A DNA stretch of 13,708 nucleotides, taken from the NCBI GenBank assembly GCA_002353975.1, contig DEKQ01000055.1, forward strand, positions 1 to 13,708, read 5' to 3'. The notes below the pieces were generated by a model that ran no database searches, had not been told where the DNA came from, and saw only the letters and a list, made by a program, of their open reading frames with translations. Shown piece by piece: positions 6,059 to 13,708 of this stretch (position 1 is the stretch's first letter; each line of letters opens with the position of its first letter). This stretch comes from Prevotellaceae bacterium UBA2718 (lineage in GTDB: Bacteria > Bacteroidota > Bacteroidia > Bacteroidales > Bacteroidaceae). A program made the position numbers and the translations under genes.

Positions 6059-8650
6059 ATGGACGAGACACAGACGTACGATCACGACAGAATCAAGGTG
6101 ATAAACATTGAGGACGAGATGAAGTCGAGCTACATCGACTACTCGATGTCGGTGATTGTGGCGCGCGCACTGCCTGATGTGCGAGACGGCTTCAAGCCTG
6201 TACACCGCCGCATACTCTATGGTATGCTTGGCATCAACAACACATCCACTCAACCTTATAAGAAGTGTGCCCGCGTTGTGGGCGAAGTACTGGGTAAGTA
6301 TCACCCCCACGGCGACTCCTCGGTATATGGAGCGCTGGTAAGGTTGGCGCAGGATTGGAATATGCGCTACACACTTGTTGACGGACAGGGAAACTTCGGT
6401 AGCGTGGACGGTGACTCAGCTGCAGCCATGCGATACACGGAGTGCCGACTGAGCAAGATGGGTGAGCATATCATGGATGACCTGGAGAAGGACACCGTGG
6501 ATATGACGAACAACTTCGACGACTCGCTGGTAGAGCCTACGGTGATGCCTACAAAGATTCCTAACCTGCTGGTGAACGGCGGCAACGGTATCGCAGTGGG
6601 TATGGCGACGAATATACCGACACACAACTTGGGAGAGGTGATAGACGGTTGCTGCGCCTACATAGATAATCCTGACATAGATACCGACGGGCTGATGCAA
6701 TACATCAAGGCGCCGGACTTCCCTACAGGAGCATACATCTATGGTCTGCAGGGCGTTAAGGACGCATACGAGACAGGTCGCGGACGTATCATCATGCGTG
6801 CGAAGGCTGAGATAGAGACCGGCGACACGCACGACAAGATTGTGGTGACAGAGATACCTTACGGCGTGAACAAGCAGCAGCTCATCGAGAATATCGCTGA
6901 CTTGGTGAAGGAAGGCAAGCTGGAGGGTATATCAAACGTGAACGACGAGACAGGCCGCCAGGGTATGCGCATCGTGGTGGATGTGAAGAGAGAGGCTAAC
7001 GCCAATGTGATACTCAACAAGCTGTTTAAGATGACAGCCCTGCAGAGCTCATTCTCTGTGAATTGTATCGCCCTGGTGAAGGGTCGCCCACGCCTGCTGA
7101 CGCTGAAGGAGTGCGTGAAGTATTTCGTGGAGCACCGTCACGACGTTACCATTCGTCGCACAAAGTTTGACAAGGCAAAGGCCGAGGCACGTGCACACAT
7201 ATTGGAAGGTCTGATTATCGCCGTTGATAATATCGACGAGGTGGTACGCCTGATACGTGCCTCTAAGACCCCGAGCGATGCACAGCGTGCACTGGAGCAG
7301 CGCTTTGAACTCGACGAGCTGCAGTCAAAGGCTATCGTGGATATGAGGCTGAGCCAGCTGACAGGTCTGCGTGTAGAAGAGCTGAGAAAGGAATATGAGG
7401 ACATAATGAAACTCATAGCATATCTGCAGCAGATACTGGATGACCCTGAGTTGTGCAAGAAGGTGATGAAGGATGAGCTCATAGAGGTGAAAGAGAAGTA
7501 CGGCGATGAGCGCCGCACTGAGATAAGATACACCAATGCGGAGTTCAACCCCGAGCAGTTCTATGCCAACGATCCTGTTGTGATCACAATGTCACACCTC
7601 GGATATATCAAGCGTACATTGCAGTCAGACTTCCGTGCACAGTCTCGCGGTGGCGTAGGAGCACGCGGAGCACGAACCAGAGAGCAGGACTTCACGGAGT
7701 TCGTATATGCAGCAGATGCCCATGACATGATACTCTTCTTCACCAAGAAGGGTCGCGTCTATTGGCTGCGCTGCTTCGAGATACCAGAGCAGGCAAAGGA
7801 CGCAAAGGGACGTGCCGTGCAGAACCTCCTGCAACTGGAGCCAGATGACACGGTTAACGCATTCCTCGGCATCCAGAGCCATAAGTTCAATGACGATGAT
7901 TTCCTGAACTCGCACTATGTGGTGTTCGCAACGCGCAATGGTCTCGTGAAGCGTACCGCGCTCAAGGACTACTCTCGCGTGAGAGGCAAGGGCGTGAGAG
8001 CCATCAATGTGCTTGAGGGCGACGAGGTAGTAAACGTAATGCTCACAAACGGTGAGAACGAGCTGATACTTGCAAGCCGCAACGGTCGTGCAGTACGCTT
8101 CAATGAGAATGATATCCGCGTGATGGGACGTATCGCTACCGGCGTGAAAGGCATGGAGCTGCAGGGCGACGACGATGCCGTAATAGAGATGGTAGTGGCA
8201 TACGATCCAGAGCAGTCGCTGATGGTGATATCGGAGAATGGTTTCGGTAAACGCTCAAAGATCGGCGTGCTCAATGAAGTGACACGCGAGGATGGTACTA
8301 CATATTATAAGGTAGAAGACGGTGGCTACCGCCTCACCAAGCGTGGCTCAAAGGGCGTAACGACGCTGAACATCACGGAGAAGACCGGCAAGGTGATAGC
8401 TGTGAAGTGCGTGAAAGGCGATGAGGACCTTATGATAATCAATAAGAGTGGTATCGCTATACGCTTCGCCATTGCTGATGCAGGCAACGAGAAGGGACGC
8501 AACACGCAGGGCGTGAAGCTGATTGAGCTGAAGAAGCGTAATGAGACGATTGCAAGCGTCTGCGTTGTACCACACGAGGATGTGACTGACGAAGAAACAG
8601 ACGAGACCGTTGATGCAAGCGAAACCCAGGGTGAAGGCAATAACGAATAA
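6059..8650 (+). CDS. gyrA: DNA gyrase subunit A
   Basis: This 863-residue protein is the breaking-and-rejoining subunit of DNA gyrase, which with GyrB introduces negative supercoils using ATP. The N-terminal part begins with the typical YIDYSMSVIVARALPDVRDG (25-44). The catalytic tyrosine is Tyr126 in AAAMRYTEC, equivalent to E. coli Tyr122. The quinolone-determining region reads YHPHGDSSVYGAL (81-93): the Ser83 equivalent (Ser87) is kept, while the Asp87 equivalent is Gly91. The C-terminal beta-pinwheel is present, and its GyrA box is a degenerate QSRGGVG (528-534). An acidic tail (about 841-863) ends the protein. The GyrA box and sequence style fit GyrA rather than ParC. The gene may continue into the TPR gene 99 bp downstream, since no terminator was seen between them. 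Confidence 0.97.
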   Translation: MDETQTYDHDRIKVINIEDEMKSSYIDYSMSVIVARALPDVRDGFKPVHRRILYGMLGINNTSTQPYKKCARVVGEVLGKYHPHGDSSVYGALVRLAQDWNMRYTLVDGQGNFGSVDGDSAAAMRYTECRLSKMGEHIMDDLEKDTVDMTNNFDDSLVEPTVMPTKIPNLLVNGGNGIAVGMATNIPTHNLGEVIDGCCAYIDNPDIDTDGLMQYIKAPDFPTGAYIYGLQGVKDAYETGRGRIIMRAKAEIETGDTHDKIVVTEIPYGVNKQQLIENIADLVKEGKLEGISNVNDETGRQGMRIVVDVKREANANVILNKLFKMTALQSSFSVNCIALVKGRPRLLTLKECVKYFVEHRHDVTIRRTKFDKAKAEARAHILEGLIIAVDNIDEVVRLIRASKTPSDAQRALEQRFELDELQSKAIVDMRLSQLTGLRVEELRKEYEDIMKLIAYLQQILDDPELCKKVMKDELIEVKEKYGDERRTEIRYTNAEFNPEQFYANDPVVITMSHLGYIKRTLQSDFRAQSRGGVGARGARTREQDFTEFVYAADAHDMILFFTKKGRVYWLRCFEIPEQAKDAKGRAVQNLLQLEPDDTVNAFLGIQSHKFNDDDFLNSHYVVFATRNGLVKRTALKDYSRVRGKGVRAINVLEGDEVVNVMLTNGENELILASRNGRAVRFNENDIRVMGRIATGVKGMELQGDDDAVIEMVVAYDPEQSLMVISENGFGKRSKIGVLNEVTREDGTTYYKVEDGGYRLTKRGSKGVTTLNITEKTGKVIAVKCVKGDEDLMIINKSGIAIRFAIADAGNEKGRNTQGVKLIELKKRNETIASVCVVPHEDVTDEETDETVDASETQGEGNNE

Positions 8651-8749
8651 ACACATATTCAAGTTGCCGGATTGTTGAGTTAACGTAATAACGAAATAAA
8701 ATCTTAATCCAAGAAATCAAAATCTCACAAACTTAAAAACAAAGACCCT

Positions 8750-9883
8750 ATGAAGAAGTTATTCATTATGATGTTGGCAGCCGTATCAGCTACCGCTTCA
8801 TTTGCCCAGAATCCTAACATCGGTAAGGAAATCAAGGCTACAAAGGATTACAAAGCCGGTATGGAGTTATATCGCCAGCAGGAATCCTCTCTGACCCAGG
8901 AAGATAAGGCAAAAGCCTGGCAGGAATTGTATAAGCTTGCAAAGAATGTTGCAGAAAAGTCAGTAACGGCTCTGCAGGAGAACAAGATGGCAGAGGTGAA
9001 TTACGGCGACATCTGCAATGCAATCGACGCTGCAAAGAACTTTGCTGAGTGCAATCCTGACAAGGGTGCCAAGGCGATGGAGGAGTTTGCAAACATCCGT
9101 CCTGCATTGATCAACGCCGCTAATGAGACCAACAACGTAGAAGAGAAGCTGAAGTATAGCACCGTTTACCTCTCTACTGCAAAAGACGGTGACCCACTCT
9201 GCGGACTGGCTTCATTCTTCGCTGCCTTCGCAAGCTACCAGAACAAGGACTATGCAAAGGCTGTAAGTTATGCCAAAGGTGCCCTGAATGATGACAGAGT
9301 GAAGGAGCAGGCTGAGGCCATTTACCTCACCTCTGCAGGCATGAACCTGAAGAATAAGCAGGACACACTGCAGTACATCAAGGTGCTGAGCGACCTGGAT
9401 GCTGACAAGTACTTCGTACAGATCTGCACCATGTACAATGAGATTGGCGAGAAGGCTACTGCTGAGAAGATGGTAGAAGAGGCTATTGCCAAGAATCCTA
9501 ACAACAAGTTCGCTTACTACATGCGCGGTACCACCAAGAACGACAACAAGGACTTTGACGGCGCTATCGCAGACTACATCAAGGTGACAGAGATTGACCC
9601 TGCATTCATCTATGGCTGGTATAACCTGGCTCTGTGCTACGGTAACAAGGCCGACAACATTCAGGCTACCAAGGGTGACCGTAGCGGACGTCTCTTCGGA
9701 CAGGATCTGCAGGATTGTAACGATGCTTTCCAGGGTGCCATCAAGAACCTTGAGAAGGTACGCGAGCTGGATCCTAACCACGAGACAATCTCTAACTGGC
9801 CAATGCAGCTGCGTATGTACTACAACGCAGTAGGACAGAAGGCTAAGGCCGACGAGATCTCTAAGATGCTCGGCGATATGTAA
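8750..9883 (+). CDS. Secreted tetratricopeptide-repeat protein
   Basis: This 377-residue protein starts with a clear signal peptide, MKKLFIMMLAAVSATASFA, with likely cleavage before Gln20. The mature protein is helical, Lys/Glu/Ala-rich and free of membrane segments, so it is probably periplasmic. TPR-like repeats are clearest around residues 254-300 (AYYMRGTTKNDNKDFDGAIA, then VTEIDPAFIYGWYNLALCYG), with weaker copies earlier. TPR domains usually hold protein partners, and no catalytic motif is visible. The gene lies 99 bp after gyrA and 40 bp before a second TPR gene. Its start region is A-rich with no Shine-Dalgarno sequence, as usual in this phylum. No specific role can be assigned from sequence alone. 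Confidence 0.8.
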   Translation: MKKLFIMMLAAVSATASFAQNPNIGKEIKATKDYKAGMELYRQQESSLTQEDKAKAWQELYKLAKNVAEKSVTALQENKMAEVNYGDICNAIDAAKNFAECNPDKGAKAMEEFANIRPALINAANETNNVEEKLKYSTVYLSTAKDGDPLCGLASFFAAFASYQNKDYAKAVSYAKGALNDDRVKEQAEAIYLTSAGMNLKNKQDTLQYIKVLSDLDADKYFVQICTMYNEIGEKATAEKMVEEAIAKNPNNKFAYYMRGTTKNDNKDFDGAIADYIKVTEIDPAFIYGWYNLALCYGNKADNIQATKGDRSGRLFGQDLQDCNDAFQGAIKNLEKVRELDPNHETISNWPMQLRMYYNAVGQKAKADEISKMLGDM

Positions 9884-9923
9884 ACTGTAAACCTTAATTA
9901 ATAGGTAAACATAAACTGTATTA

Positions 9924-11141
9924 ATGAGGAGATTTATTCTCATCATACTATCTGTACTGACTATTAATGCCTCGTCTTCTATTCTCGACAATAAGAAGAC
10001 GAGGCAAATGAAATATGCCATACAGACAGCCAGGACGGCAATAAAGAATTCAAAAGACTTAGAGAAGAACGAGAATACCATACGCGGCTATCTCAAGGAT
10101 AGCCTGTTCGTGAACAATAAGGATTTGCACCTGGTGCTCTTTGACCTGCTGAAGAGGCAGTATGAGGTGGTCAATGAGAAGATGTACAAATCAGAAGCTA
10201 TTGATACAGCCGCGCATTCCAAGGTAGGAAAACGAATGTTCCTTGCAGCAGAATCGCTGGACAGCATAGATGCCCGGCCAAACAGCAAGGGCGTCTCAAC
10301 ACCGTCTTACAGGAAACGACATTCACAATATCTCACACCATACCGGGCCAATATGCTGAAGGGCGCGATATACTTTATGTCGCATCAGCAATGGAAGGAT
10401 GCATGGGAACAGCTGGATGTGTATCTCTCTGCTCCGGGCAATCCTCTCTTTACAGGTGTGGCGCAGGATACGACACATACTAATTTCGCTGCATTCCTTG
10501 CAGTGATGACTGCGTATAAGCTCAATGACAAGGAAAAGGCTGAGCGCTATTTCGAACAGGCCGTAAACTACAAACCACGCAGAGAATTTACCTTGAGAAA
10601 AATTTCCGAGTTGGAGATGTCTCAGGGTGATACCGTAAGATATGTTGACATCATCACCAGGGGTTTCAGGTATTTCCCCCAGTCAGAATACTTCTTCCCA
10701 CGCCTGATAGATTACTATATCGGTAAGGGCGAACTGAAACCGGCACTTGCATTTACTGACGAGGCGATGCAGAAAGACTCCCTCAACCCTCTGTTCCTGT
10801 ATGCCAAGCACAACATACTGATGTATGACAAGAGTTATGATGCGGCTTTGAAGTATGGAAAGAAGGTGCTGCTTCAGAATGACAGTCTTTCGGCACCTAA
10901 TTACAATATAGGCTATATCTATTACTTGCGTGCCCAGGAGGCTTTGGCTGACAAGGATAAAAGCGTGAGACAGCGCATGAAAGAAGCGCAGAAACAATAT
11001 AAGAAAAGTCTCCCCTACATGGAGCGGTATAGAGCCCTGGAGCCCGAGGATATCCAGAGGTGGCGCCCTATACTCTATGAGATTTACCTGAACCTCAACA
11101 TGGGAGACAAGTTCAGGGAGATTAACTCGCTGAGGAAATAA
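9924..11141 (+). CDS. Secreted TPR-like protein, second copy type
   Basis: This 405-residue protein has an N-terminal hydrophobic stretch, RRFILIILSVLTINASS (2-18), that reads as a signal peptide. The rest is helical and Lys/Tyr-rich, with degenerate TPR-like units such as KGAIYFMSHQQWKDAWEQLD and AAFLAVMTAYKLNDKEKAER in the middle, and further units towards the end. It is not an obvious duplicate of the upstream TPR protein, though the two share general character. It is followed after 16 bp by an MltF-like lipoprotein gene, suggesting one operon. A perfect 13-bp inverted repeat lies within the first 28 codons. An alternative start at 10008 (MKYAIQTARTAI) would place that hairpin in the leader but would lose the signal peptide. 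The function is unknown. Confidence 0.75.
   Translation: MRRFILIILSVLTINASSSILDNKKTRQMKYAIQTARTAIKNSKDLEKNENTIRGYLKDSLFVNNKDLHLVLFDLLKRQYEVVNEKMYKSEAIDTAAHSKVGKRMFLAAESLDSIDARPNSKGVSTPSYRKRHSQYLTPYRANMLKGAIYFMSHQQWKDAWEQLDVYLSAPGNPLFTGVAQDTTHTNFAAFLAVMTAYKLNDKEKAERYFEQAVNYKPRREFTLRKISELEMSQGDTVRYVDIITRGFRYFPQSEYFFPRLIDYYIGKGELKPALAFTDEAMQKDSLNPLFLYAKHNILMYDKSYDAALKYGKKVLLQNDSLSAPNYNIGYIYYLRAQEALADKDKSVRQRMKEAQKQYKKSLPYMERYRALEPEDIQRWRPILYEIYLNLNMGDKFREINSLRK
9968..10006 (+). repeat. Perfect 13-bp inverted repeat in the 5' coding region
   Basis: Arms 9968-9980 and 9994-10006 (TGCCTCGTCTTCT and its exact complement) surround a 13-base loop. It lies about 45 nt after the start codon of the second TPR gene and covers codons 15-28, at the end of the signal peptide. 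There is no T-run after it, so it is not a terminator. It could slow translation or be processed in the message. Confidence 0.8.
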
Positions 11142-11157
11142 CGTACTGTTGAGCTAT

Positions 11158-12462
11158 ATGATTACTGCATCTCGCGGATTACGCCAACTTGCCAGCCTGC
11201 TGAGAGGAAGTGCTCCTGTGTTTCTTCTCCTGCTCGTGGCGTGTCAGGAGAAACGCCCCACAGTAATCAAGACCCCTTGGGGAACGACTATTGCCACAGC
11301 CGCAGTTGACACTGTTGCGGCAGAAGAGGGCGAGGGGAGTGGTGCTGAGAAGCATCAGGCCCTGTCACTCGAAGATATCAAGGCCAATGGCGAGATGATT
11401 ATGCTCACTATTTCGGGTCCGCAGACTTACTACGACTATCACGGCAAAGGCATGGGCGTGAACTATCTGATGTGCGAAAAACTGGCAGCCCATCTCGGAG
11501 TGACACTCCGTATAGATGTCTGTACGGACACCCTTGATATGTTGCGCCGACTTGAGAACGGAGAAGGCGATGTCATCGCCGTGCCTATGGAGAGGTATCA
11601 ATCTTCAGGCAAGGCTTCACAATTCTCTACTAAGGTCGTTGCAAATGGATGGTTGACGAATAGCAACAACCCATCATTGGCAAATGCCATAAACGAATGG
11701 TACAAGCCATCTTTCCTTGCCGAGACCCAGAAGCAAGAGACATACTTGCTGACATCAGGAAGTGTGACCCGACACGTTTATCCCTGGTTGCTCTCCGCAG
11801 AAAAAGGACAGGTCTCTACCTATGATAATCTCTTCAAGAAGTATGCCCCGAATGCGGGGGTGGATTGGACGCTTCTTGCTGCACAGTGTTATCAGGAGAG
11901 TTGCTTTGACCCAAAGGCGCATTCGTGGGCAGGAGCATGTGGACTGATGCAGATTATGCCTTCTACCGCAGATCACCTTGCCCTGCCGCGCAACAGGATT
12001 TATGATCCTGAGGCGAATGTGGCAGCTGCGTCAAGGTATATGAGGGAACTGCAAGAGGAGTTCAAGGACGTGGGAAATCCTGCCGAGCGCCTGAAGTTTG
12101 CACTGGCTGCATACAATGGAGGCCTGCACCATGTGCGCGATGCTATGGCACTGACCAAGAAACATGGCGGCGTGCAGTACAGATGGGGAGATGTAAGGCA
12201 TTACATTCTCGCTCTTTCAAATCCTGAGTTCTATCGTGACCCGGTCGTGAAGAGTGGATATATGAGAGGAATGGAAACGGCAAACTATGTGGATATGATT
12301 GTAGAGAGGCAACGACAGTACCGTTATGCCTTACGCACGGGAACGGCAGTCATATCGAAAGTTAAAGCAAGACATTCATCCACACAATCATCTGTAGGTT
12401 CTTCCTCGCTTATTGACGCGGTGCCTCACAGGGCGGCTAAGAAAAACAAATGGCGACAGTGA
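11158..12462 (+). CDS. mltF: MltF-like membrane-bound lytic murein transglycosylase (lipoprotein)
   Basis: This 434-residue lipoprotein has a signal peptide ending in the lipobox LVAC, with Cys29 as lipidated residue; the next residues, QEKR, are not an acidic surface-export signal, so it is probably periplasm-facing. The first part (about 57-200) resembles lobe I of a solute-binding (SBP_bac_3) domain, but the second lobe is almost absent. The C-terminal part (about 222-370) is an SLT transglycosylase domain with the catalytic glutamate Glu247 in YQESCFDP, followed by AGACGLMQIMPST and ALAAYNGG. The enzyme would cleave peptidoglycan glycan strands by the non-hydrolytic 1,6-anhydro route. The ATG at 11158 is preferred to the in-frame TTG at 11149, although a GAGG at 11132 sits better for the TTG. 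It lies 16 bp after the second TPR gene, so the three genes probably share a transcript. The exact family member is tentative. Confidence 0.88.
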   Translation: MITASRGLRQLASLLRGSAPVFLLLLVACQEKRPTVIKTPWGTTIATAAVDTVAAEEGEGSGAEKHQALSLEDIKANGEMIMLTISGPQTYYDYHGKGMGVNYLMCEKLAAHLGVTLRIDVCTDTLDMLRRLENGEGDVIAVPMERYQSSGKASQFSTKVVANGWLTNSNNPSLANAINEWYKPSFLAETQKQETYLLTSGSVTRHVYPWLLSAEKGQVSTYDNLFKKYAPNAGVDWTLLAAQCYQESCFDPKAHSWAGACGLMQIMPSTADHLALPRNRIYDPEANVAAASRYMRELQEEFKDVGNPAERLKFALAAYNGGLHHVRDAMALTKKHGGVQYRWGDVRHYILALSNPEFYRDPVVKSGYMRGMETANYVDMIVERQRQYRYALRTGTAVISKVKARHSSTQSSVGSSSLIDAVPHRAAKKNKWRQ

Positions 12463-12483
12463 CTTGAAATCACTATCGCCATT
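12438..12483 (-). terminator. Terminator of the FKBP gene, overlapping the mltF 3' end
   Basis: An 8-bp arm (12449-12456 with 12476-12483), one mismatch and a 5-bp arm (12458-12462 with 12470-12474) close a 7-base loop. On the minus strand the hairpin is followed by TTTGTTTTTCTTA, a good T-rich tail, so it should end the FKBP transcript after it crosses the decamer array. The mltF stop codon (12460-12462) lies within the stem. On the + strand the tail is poor in T, so termination of mltF is less sure. Confidence 0.7.
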
Positions 12484-12484
12484 C

Positions 12485-12544
12485 TTCTATCTCCCTCTAT
12501 CTCCTTCTATCTCCTTCTATCTCCTTCTATCTCCCTCTATCTCC
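12485..12544. repeat. Decamer tandem repeat (YTCTATCTCC x6)
   Basis: Six exact 10-bp units with only a C/T change at the first base fill 60 bp between the convergent mltF and FKBP genes. On the FKBP transcript the array is purine-rich (GGAGATAGAA/G). A single related copy, inverted, lies upstream of the FKBP gene at about 13626-13640. Confidence 0.9.
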
Positions 12545-12556
12545 TTATTAATTCCA

Positions 12557-13540
12557 TTACTTCTTGCCGCCTTTCTTGGTGCTGCTCTTTTTGGCAGGAG
12601 TGTTCTTGGCTGCTGCGGCATTGCTCTCAGAGCCGGGAGCAGGTGTTACTTGAACCAGTTCCACTGTGAAAATCAGAGCAGAGCAGGCTGGAATAGCACC
12701 TTGAGCACGGTCTCCGTAAGCCAGGTCTTGTGGAATGTAAAGCTCCCACTTTGAGCCTTCTGGCATCATGGTGAGTGCCTCTGTCCATCCTTTGATGACC
12801 TGATTGCACTTGAATTTAGTTGTCTCGCCGGGACGCTTGTAGCTGCTGTCAAACTCTGTTCCGTCGATGAGCTTTCCCTCATACTTTACAGTCACCTCGT
12901 CCTCAGCCTTTGGAGTGACGCCCTTGCCAGCGGTCAGAACCTTATACTGCAGTCCGGAGGGGAGTGTCACGATGCCTTCCTTCTTGGCATTTTCTGCCAG
13001 CCACTGCTCGCCCTTCTGCTTGTTTGCCTCTGCCTCAGCCTTTCTCTTCTGCTCGCGAGCATCCTGAATGGCCTTGATCTTTGCTTGGAAGCGTTCTGAA
13101 GCTTTTGCCTGAGTGAATACTGTAGAGTCTTTCATCAGTGAGGCGATAAAGCCGGCATAGAACAAGTCTGCGCTCAGGGAGTCGCCTTCGCTCTTAAATT
13201 CCTTGCCAATGCCAGGAATCATGCGGTCCAATACCATCTTGGCGATAGAACCTCCGGCCTGATACGCCACGAAACGAGGGTCGTTGGCATTCTGCCTTGC
13301 ATCCTTGAAACCCTGGATGAAGTCAGCCATATAAGCCGTATCAACATTCAGCTGGTTCTGCAGATAGGGAATGAGGCCTTCTGTCTGGGCATATCCGGCT
13401 GCAAAGCTTACAGAGTCAGCCGCTGTTGTCAGCACAACAGGAGCAGCAGCGGGGGCTGCCTCTTTAGCAGCTTTTTTCTTTGCACTTACGCTTGCCACGC
13501 AAGCTGTAGCTATGCATAGAGCAAAAATTATCTTTTTCAT
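12557..13540 (-). CDS. Secreted FKBP-type peptidyl-prolyl isomerase
   Basis: This 327-residue protein has a signal peptide, MKKIIFALCIATACVASVSA, with cleavage likely before Lys21. A weak lipobox-like ATAC precedes Cys14, but its short length argues for ordinary secretion. Residues about 40-170 look like the FKBP N-terminal dimerisation domain of FkpA/Mip proteins, ending in a Lys/Glu/Ala-rich helix. Residues about 205-296 form the FKBP domain: KYEGKLIDGTEFDSSYKRPG, VIKGWTEAL, IPQDLAYGDR and IPACSALIFTVEL. The enzyme speeds proline cis-trans isomerisation during folding of exported proteins in the periplasm. A Lys-rich tail (312-327) is unusual and may bind an acidic partner. The gene is convergent with mltF. 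No clear promoter or ribosome site was seen upstream; the leader is A-rich. The FKBP identity is secure. Confidence 0.93.
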   Translation of the reverse strand: MKKIIFALCIATACVASVSAKKKAAKEAAPAAAPVVLTTAADSVSFAAGYAQTEGLIPYLQNQLNVDTAYMADFIQGFKDARQNANDPRFVAYQAGGSIAKMVLDRMIPGIGKEFKSEGDSLSADLFYAGFIASLMKDSTVFTQAKASERFQAKIKAIQDAREQKRKAEAEANKQKGEQWLAENAKKEGIVTLPSGLQYKVLTAGKGVTPKAEDEVTVKYEGKLIDGTEFDSSYKRPGETTKFKCNQVIKGWTEALTMMPEGSKWELYIPQDLAYGDRAQGAIPACSALIFTVELVQVTPAPGSESNAAAAKNTPAKKSSTKKGGKK

Positions 13541-13625
13541 TGTTTTGTTTTTATATTCTACTTTCTCTTGTTAAGGAGTTCTTGCTGTGCAAGCGTCCCA
13601 CAGGGCCGAGCGATAAGGTGTAGGA

Positions 13626-13640
13626 GGAAGATAGAAGGAG
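13626..13640. repeat. Single decamer-like copy, inverted
   Basis: GGAAGATAGAAGGAG is the reverse complement of CTCCTTCTATCTTCC and shares 12 consecutive bases with the decamer array at 12485-12544. The FKBP gene is therefore flanked on both sides by inverted copies of the same motif. A single short match could be chance. Confidence 0.5.
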
Positions 13641-13647
13641 TAGGGAT

Positions 13648-13685
13648 GCCCCCTCGCCCCTTGGAGAGGGGGTCGGGGGGTGAGG
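13648..13685 (+). repeat. GC-rich palindromic repeat, copy D
   Basis: It reads CCCCTCGCCCCTTGGAG with a G-rich tail (GGGGGTCGGGGGGTGAGG), the same plan as copies A-C. It is followed after TTAAT by a heptamer array. Seen from the other strand, the order heptamers, TTAA spacer, GC-rich repeat matches the order at copy A. Confidence 0.75.
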
Positions 13686-13692
13686 TTAATTC

Positions 13693-13708
13693 TTCACTCT
13701 TCACTCTT
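13693..13708. repeat. Heptanucleotide tandem repeat (TTCACTC), running off the window
   Basis: Two full copies of TTCACTC are present plus the start of a third, which reaches the window end. Unit length is seven, as in the ATTCATA array at 3202-3222, but the sequence differs. The true length of the array cannot be seen. Confidence 0.7.

Noticed and set aside
8651..8749. A promoter or terminator between gyrA and the first TPR gene
   Set aside because: No TAnnTTTG match and no convincing hairpin with a T-run were found in these 99 bp.
9212..10081. A 289-residue open frame on the minus strand, partly hydrophobic at its start
   Set aside because: It lies antisense to two well-supported TPR genes, crosses their boundary, and has no family resemblance. 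It is a codon-bias shadow.
11149..11157. TTG start for the transglycosylase
   Set aside because: An ATG three codons later gives the same signal peptide; the TTG cannot be excluded because a GAGG lies at a better distance from it.
12485..12544. CRISPR array
   Set aside because: Units are contiguous 10-mers with no spacers and no cas genes nearby.
12413..12754. A plus-strand open frame over the decamer array
   Set aside because: It encodes a repetitive Leu/Pro/Ser peptide from tandem DNA and overlaps two real genes.

Overview
The window looks like chromosomal DNA from a member of the phylum Bacteroidota, most likely order Bacteroidales and plausibly a Prevotella-like genus. The clues are two near-consensus Bacteroidota promoter elements (TAnnTTTG), A-rich start regions almost without Shine-Dalgarno sequences, the protein families present (a receiver plus PPDK_N protein, secreted TPR proteins, an MltF-like lipoprotein, a secreted FKBP), and many short interspersed repeats. 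The genus is inferred, not proven. No phage, transposase, CRISPR array, tRNA or rRNA gene was recognised.

Layout. Positions 1-63 hold the last 20 codons of a glutamate dehydrogenase gene, closed by a strong terminator. Next on the + strand is a 1015-residue protein with two receiver-like domains and the ATP-binding half of PEP synthase/PPDK, but no phosphohistidine domain. It converges on a minus-strand pair: a DegT-family sugar aminotransferase followed 26 bp later by an AzgA/NCS2-type purine permease. The 187 bp between the convergent genes is almost entirely short repeats. The aminotransferase gene is divergent from gyrA, and the space between them holds promoter elements for both. After gyrA come three same-strand envelope genes with 40 and 16 bp gaps: two secreted TPR proteins and a lytic transglycosylase lipoprotein. 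A secreted FKBP-type prolyl isomerase gene on the minus strand converges on them, across a six-copy decamer repeat and a terminator.

How the genes relate. gyrA is housekeeping. The TPR-TPR-transglycosylase run looks like one cell-envelope transcription unit, and the FKBP probably works in the periplasm too. The PPDK_N protein may sense or respond to a signal rather than act as a true PEP synthase; its job is unknown.

The most unusual signal is a family of GC-rich palindromic repeats. There are four copies in 13.7 kb, one inserted in frame inside the PPDK_N gene, and two next to heptanucleotide arrays in the same relative arrangement. I saw no clearly new multi-gene system. The repeat family, the receiver/PPDK_N fusion and the TPR/transglycosylase cluster are the best candidates for follow-up.
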